Shown here in pieces: positions 6,797-14,932 of a stretch of 64,000 nt of DNA. The translations under genes and the position numbers were made by a program. Under the pieces are notes generated by a model that searched no databases, was not told the DNA's origin, and saw only the letters and a program-made list of their open reading frames with translations. The stretch's first letter is position 1. Every line of letters starts with the position of its first letter. Where the stretch lies: contig NZ_CP092488.2 in the NCBI RefSeq assembly GCF_022430545.2, positions 3,782,001-3,846,000 on the forward strand, in the 5' to 3' direction. This DNA is from Mycobacterium paraterrae. Its GTDB lineage: Bacteria > Actinomycetota > Actinomycetes > Mycobacteriales > Mycobacteriaceae.

Positions 6797-9559
6797 TTAT
6801 TGGTCGGCCCTGCCGGAGTTCCAAGCTCGCTGAAGCTCCATGCGTGAGCGGATCTTGAGCTTGCGATAGACGCGACTCAGGTTGACTTCCACTGTCTTCG
6901 GGCTGATGAACAGTGCCGCCGCGATGTCGCGATTGGTCATTCCCGATACGGCAAGTTCCGCAATACGCCGCTCTGACGTGGTCAATCCCTCTCCGCGCTG
7001 TCTGCTTCCGATCCCGCGCGCCAGCTCGGTTCTGGCGCGTTCGGCCCAAAGCTCCGTGCCGAGTTGTTCGAAAGTGGTCAGCGCATCGCGCAGTGTCGCG
7101 GTCCCGTTTTCGCGTCGACGCTGCCGGCGCTGGATCTGTCCGAGCAAGAGCTGGGTGCGCGCCATCTCGAAGGGCATGGGGAGGCGCTTGTGCTCGGTCA
7201 TGGCCTGCTCGGCCGCCGTGATGGCGGCGTCGAGATCGCCCCGGGCGGCCCACAACATTGCGCGGCAGCGCAGCGCCGTGGCAAGCATCCAGGCGCGGTC
7301 CAGGCGGCGACCGTTGGCCTCCAACGTGTCGATCAGCGGCTCGGCGTCATCGATTCTCCCCACGCCGATCAGAGCCTCGGCGGCTTCGGGGAGGTAGGCC
7401 GCGGCGATGATTTCGGTGGCTTCGGGCAGCATCCGGGTCATGACCAGCATCGGTTCGAGGATGTCCAGGGCTGCCTGGTGATTACCGAGGGAATTCTCCA
7501 CGAATCCGCGCAGTGTGGATGCCCATTCACCCATTCGCATCGACCCGCAACGCTTTGCAGCGGCGATGGCTTCATCGAGATCGTTCGCTGCCTCTGTCAC
7601 ACGGCCGCCATAAGCGGCGGCCGCCCCGCGGATCGTCAAGCCGATGAACATCGGAAAGTCGCCGCCGAGCTGCGATGCGCGCTCGACCGTTTCGTCTCCG
7701 GCGATCGCGACACTGTGCAGATCTCCGCGCCAGAGGTCCATCATCGCCTGTGAAAAGGCGACGAAGACCAATTCATGTTCCTGACCCAAAGCGACGCATC
7801 TGGTGCCTGCGGCCGCCAGCACGTTGCGGGCGTGTTCGAACTCGCCAGTCCAGCCGCGCAGCAGCGCGACCTGAACGCTGGGCCGGAAGGGCACGGGAAT
7901 CGGCGCATTCGGGTCCTCGAGTTCGACCGCACGCCGGATGGTCGCTTGATCGAATCCACGTCCGGCGAGAAATCCCAAGGTTTCGTGCATGCCCAGGGCC
8001 GAACTGAGGAGGATGGGCACGGCTACCTTCTCGGCTTCGGTCACCGCCTGGCTTACGCGGTCCAGTGCATGACCGGGTTGCGCCGCGTTGAACAGTGCAT
8101 AGGCGAGCATGATCAACATCCGGACGCGCAATAGGTCATCGGTGCCCGGCTCCGGTAGTCCGCTCTCCAGAAGCTCTGCCGCGTCGGCGAAACCGTCTTC
8201 GTGAAGCCGGACCAGGGCCAGCTGGTAGAGAGCCTCGGCGCGAAGTGAGCCGACCGGTAGATCGGCGACCACGTCCTCGAGCATGAGACGCGCGCGCCCG
8301 GTGCCGCCGGCCGCGAAGTGGTGTGTCGCGCACAGAATTCTGCGCGCCGGGTCGGTGGCGCCGAGATTGATTGCCAAGTCGAGTAATTCGGCTGCGGCCG
8401 CGGGTGCACCTCGGGCGTTAGCGATCTCAGCCGCCGCGTCCAGGGCTGTGATGGTTTCGGGCTCGCCGGTGGTATCCGACAGCGCCAGATGGCGTGCCCG
8501 CAGTTCGGGTTCGGCGACGAGCTCCGCGAGCTTCCGGTGGATGGCGCGTTGCCGCCGCGGCGACGACTCACTGTAAACGCCATGAGCCAACAAAGGATGG
8601 GTGAACGACACCCGATTACCGTCAATGACGACCACGGAGTGAGTTTCGGCCTCGCTCAACACTTCCAGCACCCGCTCGGGGGTCTTATCGGTGGCTTGAG
8701 CCAGCAGTCTTACGGTCGGCGCGGGCACGCTGGCGGTAGCCAGCAACACGTCTAGCGCGTCGCGGCCGATCCGCGCAATACGTGAGCCCACCAGATCGGC
8801 GAGACTGCTCGGAAGCTGTAAGGAGTCGGATCCGATCCTCGGGTCGATCTCGCGAGCCAATTCCAGACCGTAGAAAGGGTTTCCGCCGGCGATCTGGTGG
8901 ATACGCAGCAGGGTTGGCCGCGAAAACGAGGTTCCCAACCGAACGGTCAGCACTTGGTGCAACTCGCCAACGCTCAACGGGCGCAACTTGATCCGACGTA
9001 CCGCGTCAGGATGGGCAAGCTGCACGTGGGCCGCCACCGTATTGCTCCGAGTAATGGCAAGCAGTCCCACCCCCCGTGGTAAGCGGCGAGCGGCGAAGCT
9101 CACCGCGTCGGCGCTGGAAACGTCGATCCACTGCAGGTCGTCGATAGCTACGAGCACGGGGCGCTGAGACCACGTGACCAAGCGCTCGAGCACACCTACA
9201 AACGCCGCACCGACCGCTCGCGCATCGCTCGACGCCGACGACGCGCTACCACGTAGCAGGGCGGCATCCAGGCTTTGCTGTTGCGGTGCGGGTAAATCGG
9301 CAAGGATCGAGTCGTCGATGTCGGCCAGCAGGTCGGCCAATCCGGCATAGGCCAACACCGACTCGGCCTCGGCGGACCGGGCGGTCAGCACCGTGAACCC
9401 GAGTTCGCGGGCGCGCTCCAACGCGTCGAGCCATAGTGTCGTCTTGCCGATTCCCGCTTCGCCCTCGATCACCATGGCAACCGGCGCATCGAGGAGATCG
9501 CCGAGAAAAGCGGTGACCGACAGCTCGTCGGCCCGCCGAATCGCAGCTCGCACTGCCAT
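6797..9559 (-). CDS. Large LuxR-type (LAL) ATPase transcriptional regulator
   Basis: About 920 residues. The N-terminal AAA/NB-ARC-like ATPase has a Walker A at 33-41 (GEAGIGKTT) and a Walker B-like VLVAIDDLQW. A long helical TPR/MalT-like middle follows, then a C-terminal LuxR helix-turn-helix (about 855-915; LTTSERRIAELAVSGMTNRD, then SPKTVEVNLSRVY). Such LAL proteins are ATP-dependent, ligand-responsive activators. I use the ATG at 9559; an in-frame TTG at 9640 would add 27 residues and cannot be excluded. It is convergent with the MarR gene, and no partner gene is adjacent, so its regulon is unknown. Confidence 0.85.
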   Translation of the reverse strand: MAVRAAIRRADELSVTAFLGDLLDAPVAMVIEGEAGIGKTTLWLDALERARELGFTVLTARSAEAESVLAYAGLADLLADIDDSILADLPAPQQQSLDAALLRGSASSASSDARAVGAAFVGVLERLVTWSQRPVLVAIDDLQWIDVSSADAVSFAARRLPRGVGLLAITRSNTVAAHVQLAHPDAVRRIKLRPLSVGELHQVLTVRLGTSFSRPTLLRIHQIAGGNPFYGLELAREIDPRIGSDSLQLPSSLADLVGSRIARIGRDALDVLLATASVPAPTVRLLAQATDKTPERVLEVLSEAETHSVVVIDGNRVSFTHPLLAHGVYSESSPRRQRAIHRKLAELVAEPELRARHLALSDTTGEPETITALDAAAEIANARGAPAAAAELLDLAINLGATDPARRILCATHHFAAGGTGRARLMLEDVVADLPVGSLRAEALYQLALVRLHEDGFADAAELLESGLPEPGTDDLLRVRMLIMLAYALFNAAQPGHALDRVSQAVTEAEKVAVPILLSSALGMHETLGFLAGRGFDQATIRRAVELEDPNAPIPVPFRPSVQVALLRGWTGEFEHARNVLAAAGTRCVALGQEHELVFVAFSQAMMDLWRGDLHSVAIAGDETVERASQLGGDFPMFIGLTIRGAAAAYGGRVTEAANDLDEAIAAAKRCGSMRMGEWASTLRGFVENSLGNHQAALDILEPMLVMTRMLPEATEIIAAAYLPEAAEALIGVGRIDDAEPLIDTLEANGRRLDRAWMLATALRCRAMLWAARGDLDAAITAAEQAMTEHKRLPMPFEMARTQLLLGQIQRRQRRRENGTATLRDALTTFEQLGTELWAERARTELARGIGSRQRGEGLTTSERRIAELAVSGMTNRDIAAALFISPKTVEVNLSRVYRKLKIRSRMELQRAWNSGRADQ

Positions 9560-9750
9560 ACGCCCGCCCGTCAGCTTCCAGTCGAGATCGGCCGATCCGA
9601 TCGCGTGGTCACCGCACAGGCCCCCGCATTCGGGCGGCAACGTCCGTCAAATCCTGGGCATCATAGTAAGTGAATTATTTGCACTCGGCATGAGTTAACC
9701 TAGCCCGGTCTGTGCGGTGCCTGGCAAATTGGGTCAGGTTTGCGAGCCCG

Positions 9751-10932
9751 TCAATCGCAGTGGTGGTGGTGGTGCTCGTGCTCGGTGTCAGGGGAGCCGC
9801 CCATCGCCCTCAGCATGGGAAGGCCACCGGTAACCACGAAGCGGACGACGAGCAGCGCCGCCAACCCGAGAAAGCCGATGTTCAGCCAGGTGGTGTAGTT
9901 CCAGGAGATCCCGGACTCCATCACGATGGCATGGCGCTCCGAGGGGATGAGACCTGCTGTGCCGAAAAGGAACTCGACTACGTACCCCGCGAAAACCATC
10001 GCGGTATAGAAGGTGCCCAGCAGTACCAGCATCATCTTGGTGCCGTAGTACTTCCGATAGATGTTCAAGATCGGCAGTATCAGCAGGTCGGCGAAGATGA
10101 ACGCGACGACGCCGCCGAAGCTGATGCCGCCGTTCCATAACACCGCGGCCAACGGCACGTTGCCGATCGAGCAGACGAACGAGGCGATCGCCACGAGCGG
10201 GCCGACGGCCGGGCCCCACAACGTCGACAACACCGGGTGATTGGCGAAAAAGAAGTGCTGCCAGAAAGACTCGGGTACCCAGGCGCCGATCGCCCCGGCG
10301 ATCAACAGGCCGACGATCAGGTCGCGAAGGATGGCGGCCCACTCCATCACGAAGACATGGGATACCGCCGTCAGGCCGTCTTGGGACAGCAGGCGCCGCA
10401 GAAACGATCCGTCGCCAGCCACCGACATGTCCATGGCGGCATGGCCTTCCATTGATCCAGCCAATCCACGGTCAGCTTGTCTGCGGGCGGCATCGACAAG
10501 TCGCGACCTCACGAAAAGTCGAAACAACAGGGCCACAGCCACGATCATCAACGGGCCGCCGACGAATTCGGCAAGGGTGAACTGCCAACCCATCAACAGG
10601 GCGAGGATGATGCCGAGTTCGACCACCAGATTGGTCGAACCGATCTCAAACGCCATTGCGGCGGTGAAATTGGCGCCCTTGCGGAAAAGGGAGCGGGCCA
10701 AGGCCACCGCGGCATAGGAACACGACGAGGATGCCGCGCCCAGACCCGCCGCCACGGCCAATGTCCGTGGATGGTCGTCGCCGAGCAAGGACACGATGGT
10801 CGAACGGCGCACCACCGCCTGAACCACCGCTGAAAGCGCGAATCCAAGGATCAGCGCCCAGAGAATTTCCCACGTCATCGACCCTGCTAGCGCCAGGGCG
10901 TGACCCACCGCAGCAAGCACATCGTGCGTCAT
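9751..10932 (-). CDS. Permease of the YraQ/ArsP (DUF318) type, probable copper-responsive
   Basis: 393-residue membrane protein with two related blocks, each with a conserved small-residue/cysteine motif (SSSCSYAAVALARSL and VCSIGNVPLAAVLWNGG), as in YraQ/ArsP-type permeases. It ends in a His-rich tail (EHEHHHHHCD), a likely metal-binding patch. The ATG at 10932 has a GGAGG 4 bases upstream; the longer reading frame would run through the operator. A 19-bp CsoR/RicR-like palindrome lies 15 bases upstream. Its position and operator match M. tuberculosis Rv2963, a member of the copper-responsive RicR regulon. Cu(I) export or handling is inferred; the transported substrate is unproven. Confidence 0.8.
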   Translation of the reverse strand: MTHDVLAAVGHALALAGSMTWEILWALILGFALSAVVQAVVRRSTIVSLLGDDHPRTLAVAAGLGAASSSCSYAAVALARSLFRKGANFTAAMAFEIGSTNLVVELGIILALLMGWQFTLAEFVGGPLMIVAVALLFRLFVRSRLVDAARRQADRGLAGSMEGHAAMDMSVAGDGSFLRRLLSQDGLTAVSHVFVMEWAAILRDLIVGLLIAGAIGAWVPESFWQHFFFANHPVLSTLWGPAVGPLVAIASFVCSIGNVPLAAVLWNGGISFGGVVAFIFADLLILPILNIYRKYYGTKMMLVLLGTFYTAMVFAGYVVEFLFGTAGLIPSERHAIVMESGISWNYTTWLNIGFLGLAALLVVRFVVTGGLPMLRAMGGSPDTEHEHHHHHCD

Positions 10933-10946
10933 AACGCCTCCAACCA

Positions 10947-10965
10947 AATACCCCCTAGGGGTATT
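10947..10965. promoter_or_regulatory. CsoR/RicR-type copper operator
   Basis: AATACCCC-CTA-GGGGTATT is a 19-bp palindrome with a 3-base centre. TACCC...GGGTA is the hallmark of CsoR-family Cu(I)-responsive operators, including mycobacterial RicR boxes. It lies 15 bases upstream of the permease start, where it would block initiation. Confidence 0.75.
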
Positions 10966-11163
10966 CCAGAGCGACTGACCTCGCCGCTCAAGGTCATCCG
11001 GGATTGCCGCCACCGAGTAGAAGTCGACATAATCACCCAAGTGTGCAGGTAGTGAGGACGGTTTCGATACCGGAAAAAGCCCGACACACCGAGCCTGGCA
11101 ACGCAGTCACATATGCAACACCAGGCACACTGGTAACAACAACGAAGCCGGGAGGGTGTTGCC

Positions 11164-11901
11164 GTGTACCGAGTTTTTGAGGCGCTCGATGAGCTGAGCG
11201 CCATTGTCGAGGAAGCGCGTGGCCTCCCGATGACTGCGGGCTGTGTGGTGCCCCGCGGCGACGTCCTCGAGCTGATCGATGACATCAAGGACGCCATTCC
11301 TGGTGAGCTCGACGACGCTCAGGACGTCCTTGACGCCCGCGACTCGCTGCTGCACGAAGCGAAGGCGCATGCGGATTCGACGGTGTCGTCGGCGAGTGCC
11401 GAGTCGGAGTCGATGGTCAACCATGCCCGCGCGGAAGCCGACCGGATTCTGGCCGACGCGAAGGCGCAGGCCGACCGGATGGTCGGCGAAGCCCGCCAGC
11501 ACAGCGAGCGGATGCTCGGCGAGGCCCGCGAAGAAGCGGCGCGCCTGGCTGCGTCGGCCAAGCGCGAGTACGAGGCCGCCGTCACGCGGGCGAAGTCCGA
11601 GGCCGACCGGCTGATCGAGAACGGCAACATCTCCTATGAGAAGGCCGTGCAGGAGGGCATCAAAGAGCAGCAGCGTCTGGTGTCGCAGACCGAGGTCGTG
11701 CAGTCGGCCAACGCCGAGTCCGCCCGGTTGATCGACGCCGCCCACGTGGAGGCCGACCGGCTGCGTGGCGAATGCGACATCTACGTCGACAGCAAGCTCG
11801 CCGAGTTCGAGGAGCACCTCAACACCACCCTGCGCTCGGTCAACCGCGGCCGCCACCAATTGCGCACGGCGGCGGGCGTCCACGATTACGCGCAGCGGTA
11901 G
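11164..11901 (+). CDS. sepIVA: SepIVA, septum-associated DivIVA-like protein
   Basis: 245 residues: a short N-terminal DivIVA-like segment (MYRVFEALDELSAIVEEARG) followed by a very long Ala/Glu/Arg-rich coiled coil (about 55-230, repeated A-[ED]-A-[DE]-R heptads such as ARAEADRILADAKAQADRMV). It corresponds to M. tuberculosis Rv2927c, shown in mycobacteria to be an essential division-septum factor. The GTG start has a GGGAGGG upstream. Next downstream come DUF177, rnc and mutM, the conserved mycobacterial order; upstream the order differs (see findings). Confidence 0.9.
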   Translation: MYRVFEALDELSAIVEEARGLPMTAGCVVPRGDVLELIDDIKDAIPGELDDAQDVLDARDSLLHEAKAHADSTVSSASAESESMVNHARAEADRILADAKAQADRMVGEARQHSERMLGEAREEAARLAASAKREYEAAVTRAKSEADRLIENGNISYEKAVQEGIKEQQRLVSQTEVVQSANAESARLIDAAHVEADRLRGECDIYVDSKLAEFEEHLNTTLRSVNRGRHQLRTAAGVHDYAQR

Positions 11902-11918
11902 CCGCTGGTAGGCGCCCG

Positions 11919-11924
11919 TAGAAT
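11919..11924 (+). promoter_or_regulatory. Candidate -10 for a leaderless transcript of the DUF177 gene
   Basis: TAGAAT ends 7 bases before the ATG at 11932, the spacing expected when transcription starts at the A of the start codon. No Shine-Dalgarno sequence is present there. The -35 is not recognisable. Confidence 0.4.
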
Positions 11925-11931
11925 CGCAGAC

Positions 11932-12516
11932 ATGGCGCGCCAACACAGCCAGACGGCTCAACCGCGTTCGGACTCGCCGCTGGTCGTCAACATCGCGCGG
12001 CTCGGTCGCCGGCCAGGGGCGATGTTCCTGTTACGGCAGACCGTCGCCAATCCCGCGCGCATGGGTCTCGACATGATCGGTATCGCCTCCGGTGCGCCGC
12101 TCGACCTCGATCTACGAGTCGAGTCGGTGTCCGAAGGGGTATTGGTGAGCGGGACCATGTCCGCACCTCTGACGGGCGAGTGCGCGCGCTGCCTGGCTCC
12201 GTTCGAGCAGCAGATTCACGTGGACTTGACCGAGCTGTTCGCCTATTCGGACAGTCTCACGCGGGCGACCACCGACGAAGACGAGGTCGGTCACGTCGTT
12301 GCCGACACCGTCGACCTCGAGCAGCCGATTATCGACGCTGTGGGCCTGGAACTTCCATTCTCACCGGTGTGCCAGGAGGACTGCCCGGGGCTGTGCGCCA
12401 AGTGTGGCGTCGCACTCGCGACCGCCGAGCCGGGGCATCACCACGACGAGATCGACCCGCGATGGGCGAAGTTGACGACGATGCTGGGCGAGAACGACGG
12501 GGCCGGTAGTGAGTGA
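11932..12516 (+). CDS. DUF177 (YceD-like) protein
   Basis: 194 residues with the DUF177 C-terminal signature: a first CARCL (about 84-88) and a later CQEDCPGLCAKCG cysteine cluster, then a His-rich stretch (GHHHDEIDPRWAKL). YceD-like proteins are linked to 23S rRNA maturation and usually sit before rpmF. Here the gene overlaps the start of rnc, encoding an rRNA-processing enzyme, which fits an RNA role. The equivalent mycobacterial gene is Rv2926c. No enzymatic activity is known. Confidence 0.85.
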   Translation: MARQHSQTAQPRSDSPLVVNIARLGRRPGAMFLLRQTVANPARMGLDMIGIASGAPLDLDLRVESVSEGVLVSGTMSAPLTGECARCLAPFEQQIHVDLTELFAYSDSLTRATTDEDEVGHVVADTVDLEQPIIDAVGLELPFSPVCQEDCPGLCAKCGVALATAEPGHHHDEIDPRWAKLTTMLGENDGAGSE

Positions 12517-13207
12517 TCTGCTCGATGCGCTCGGCGTCGAGCTGCCCGGCGAATTGTTGACCTTGGCGTTGACCCACCGCAGCTACGCCTACGAGCACGG
12601 AGGCCTGCCCACCAACGAGCGCCTGGAGTTCCTCGGCGACGCGGTGCTCGGGCTGACCGTGACCGACGAGCTCTACCACCGGCACCCAGAACGTCCGGAG
12701 AGCGACCTGGCCAAGATGCGTGCGGGTGTGGTCAACACCCAGGCGCTGGCCGAGGTTGCGCGTTCACTGACCGATCAGGGACTAGGCGCGCATTTGCTGT
12801 TGGGCCGGGGCGAGCTGAAATCCGGCGGGATGGACAAGTCGAGCATTCTCGCCGACAGCCTCGAGTCTTTGCTCGGCGCAATCTACCTGCATAGCGGCAT
12901 CGACGCGGCGCGGCAGGTAATTCTGCGGTTGTTCAGCGAATTACTCGATGCCGGAGGCCTTTTGGATTGGAAGACCAGCTTGCAGGAGTTGGCGGCGGCC
13001 CGCGGCCTCGGCGCGGTGTCCTATCGCGTCTCCGCAACTGGGCCCGACCACAAGCGCGAGTTCACCGCGGTGGTGGTTTTGATGGACACCGAGTACGGCT
13101 TCGGGGTCGGAAGGACCAAGAAGGAAGCCGAGCAGAAGGCGGCCGAGCAGGCGTGCCGCGAGCTCGACCAACACGAGAGCGCCCTTCCCGGGGAGCCTGC
13201 CGGCTAG
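12509..13207 (+). CDS. rnc: Ribonuclease III
   Basis: Double-strand RNA endonuclease for rRNA and mRNA processing. The 232-residue protein has the RNase III signature NERLEFLGDAVLG (catalytic acidic residues) at about 38-50, a second acidic motif DSLESLLGAIYL, and a C-terminal double-stranded RNA-binding domain from DWKTSLQELA to the KKEAEQKAAEQAC helix. The GTG start overlaps the end of the DUF177 gene by 8 bases, and mutM starts directly after its stop. Length and architecture are complete. Confidence 0.95.
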   Translation: MSDLLDALGVELPGELLTLALTHRSYAYEHGGLPTNERLEFLGDAVLGLTVTDELYHRHPERPESDLAKMRAGVVNTQALAEVARSLTDQGLGAHLLLGRGELKSGGMDKSSILADSLESLLGAIYLHSGIDAARQVILRLFSELLDAGGLLDWKTSLQELAAARGLGAVSYRVSATGPDHKREFTAVVVLMDTEYGFGVGRTKKEAEQKAAEQACRELDQHESALPGEPAG

Positions 13208-14068
13208 ATGCCCGAGCTACCCGAAGTCGAGGTGGTGCGGCGGGGTCTGCAGGCCCATGTGGTGGGCAAGACGATCACGGCCGTCCGGGTGCATCACCCG
13301 CGTGCGGTCCGTCGCCACGAAGCCGGCCCCGCGGACCTGACCGCTCGACTGTTGGATGCACGCATCAGCGCAACAGAACGCCGCGGAAAGTATCTGTGGC
13401 TGACACTCGATGCGCCCAGCGGCGAGGAGCAGGCGTTGGTCGTTCATCTGGGTATGAGCGGCCAGATGTTGCTCGGCGATATCCCGAACGCCGGCCACCT
13501 GCGCATTGCCGCGCTGCTCGACGACGGGACCACGCTCAGTTTCGTCGACCAACGGACGTTCGGCGGTTGGATGCTTGCCGATCTGGTCACTGTCGACGGT
13601 AGCGTGGTTCCGATCCCCGTCGCGCACGTGGCACGCGACCCGCTGGATCCCCGGTTCGATACTGATGCGGTGGTAAAGGTGTTGCGCCGCAAGCACTCTG
13701 AGATTAAGCGTCAGTTGCTCGACCAGACGGTGGTCTCCGGCATCGGAAATATCTACGCCGACGAGTCGCTGTGGCGAGCGAAGATCAACGGTGCCCGGCT
13801 GGCGGAAAAGCTGACTCGACCACAACTGACGACGCTGCTCGACGCGGCGGCCGAGGTAATGCGCGACGCGCTGGCCCAGGGCGGAACGTCGTTCGACTCG
13901 TTGTACGTCAACGTCAACGGACAGTCCGGCTACTTCGACCGGTCGCTGAATGTATATGGCCGCGAGGGTAAACCGTGTAAGCGCTGCGGAGCGGTGATCC
14001 GCCGGGACAAGTTCATGAACCGATCGTCGTTCTACTGCCCACGCTGTCAGCCGCGGCCGCGAGCCTGA
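13208..14068 (+). CDS. mutM: Formamidopyrimidine-DNA glycosylase
   Basis: Base-excision repair enzyme removing 8-oxoguanine and Fapy lesions. The 286-residue product starts PELPEVE (catalytic Pro2 and Glu3), carries the helix-two-turn-helix (GNIYADESLW) and ends with a complete zinc finger (C257, C260, C277, C280). The start codon abuts the rnc stop. The symbol fpg is also used. Confidence 0.96.
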   Translation: MPELPEVEVVRRGLQAHVVGKTITAVRVHHPRAVRRHEAGPADLTARLLDARISATERRGKYLWLTLDAPSGEEQALVVHLGMSGQMLLGDIPNAGHLRIAALLDDGTTLSFVDQRTFGGWMLADLVTVDGSVVPIPVAHVARDPLDPRFDTDAVVKVLRRKHSEIKRQLLDQTVVSGIGNIYADESLWRAKINGARLAEKLTRPQLTTLLDAAAEVMRDALAQGGTSFDSLYVNVNGQSGYFDRSLNVYGREGKPCKRCGAVIRRDKFMNRSSFYCPRCQPRPRA

Positions 14069-14078
14069 CCGTCGCGCG

Positions 14079-14136
14079 TTGACTCTGCGTCCATGGCGCC
14101 AAGTGCGAGTGCCCCGTGCCCTGAGCGCAGAGTCAA
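14079..14136. repeat. Intergenic inverted repeat after mutM
   Basis: TTGACTCTGCG (14079-14089) and its exact complement CGCAGAGTCAA (14126-14136) flank 36 bases. The arms are perfect over 11 bp, there is no T-tract, and the loop is long for a terminator. Together with the different long palindrome after xerC (51067-51122), it may belong to a class of small dispersed intergenic elements. Copy number cannot be judged here. Confidence 0.6.
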
Positions 14137-14156
14137 TCGACAGGTAGAAATGAACC

Positions 14157-14570
14157 ATGACGCAACTGTGGGTCGAGCGCACCGGCGTGCGCCGTTACAC
14201 CGGCCGTAGCTCGCGGGGCGCAGAGGTGCTCATCGGATCCGACAACGTCGACGGCGTGTTCACGCCCGGCGAGCTGATGAAGATCGCTCTCGCCGCCTGC
14301 AGCGGGATGTCGAGCGATTCGCCGCTGGCCCGCCGGCTCGGTGACGACTACCACGCGACCGTTCGGGTTTCCGGCGACGCCGACCGCGAGCAGGAAGTCT
14401 ATCCGCTGCTCGACGAGGCGCTCGAAATCGACCTGTCGGGTTTGGCCGACGCCGACAAAGAGCGCGTGCTCACGGTGGTCCAGCGTGCTGTCGACCAGGT
14501 GTGCACGGTCGGTCGAACGCTTAAAGCGGGAACGAAGGTCAACTTCCGGATCGTCGATGTCGGACAATGA
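14157..14570 (+). CDS. OsmC/Ohr-family peroxidase-like protein
   Basis: 137 residues. OsmC-fold proteins reduce organic hydroperoxides using two cysteines; here C48 (in ALAACSGMSSDSP) and C116 (in QVCTVGRTL) are at the expected places. The gene overlaps the start of acyP by 14 bases and follows mutM, so an oxidative-damage theme is possible. It matches the position of M. tuberculosis Rv2923c. The physiological substrate is not known. Confidence 0.85.
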   Translation: MTQLWVERTGVRRYTGRSSRGAEVLIGSDNVDGVFTPGELMKIALAACSGMSSDSPLARRLGDDYHATVRVSGDADREQEVYPLLDEALEIDLSGLADADKERVLTVVQRAVDQVCTVGRTLKAGTKVNFRIVDVGQ

Positions 14571-14841
14571 GGATGTCCGGCTCACCGCCTGGGTGCATGG
14601 ACGAGTGCAAGGAGTGGGGTTCCGCTGGTGGACCCGGTCCCGGGCGTTGGAGCTGGGTCTGACCGGCTACGCAGCCAACCGGCCCGACGGCCGCGTGCAG
14701 GTGGTCGCCCAAGGCCCACGTGACCCGTGTGAACAGCTGTTACTGCTGTTACAGAGTGGGGAAACTCCTGGCCATGTCGACACCGTCGTAGCCGACTGGT
14801 CGCCGCGCGGCGAAGCCATCAGCGGCTTCTCGGAACGCTAG
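14557..14841 (+). CDS. acyP: Acylphosphatase
   Basis: 94 residues. Hydrolyses the carboxyl-phosphate bond of acylphosphates. The signature VQGVGFRWW gives catalytic R23, and N41 sits in the second motif (YAANRPDGRVQV). The ATG lies inside the end of the osmC gene (14-base overlap), suggesting coupled translation. Confidence 0.93.
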   Translation: MSDNEDVRLTAWVHGRVQGVGFRWWTRSRALELGLTGYAANRPDGRVQVVAQGPRDPCEQLLLLLQSGETPGHVDTVVADWSPRGEAISGFSER

Positions 14842-14918
14842 CCCGGCTCTTCCTCTCAGCCGGGAGGTACCCCCACCTCGGGATGCGCGGCGTCCCGCAT
14901 CGTCGTCGGGCGGAGCGG

Positions 14919-14924
14919 TAGTCT
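14919..14924 (+). promoter_or_regulatory. Candidate -10 for a leaderless smc transcript
   Basis: TAGTCT is followed 8 bases later by the GTG of smc, which has no upstream Shine-Dalgarno sequence. Leaderless mRNAs are common in mycobacteria. Confidence 0.4.
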
Positions 14925-14932
14925 GGCACGCC

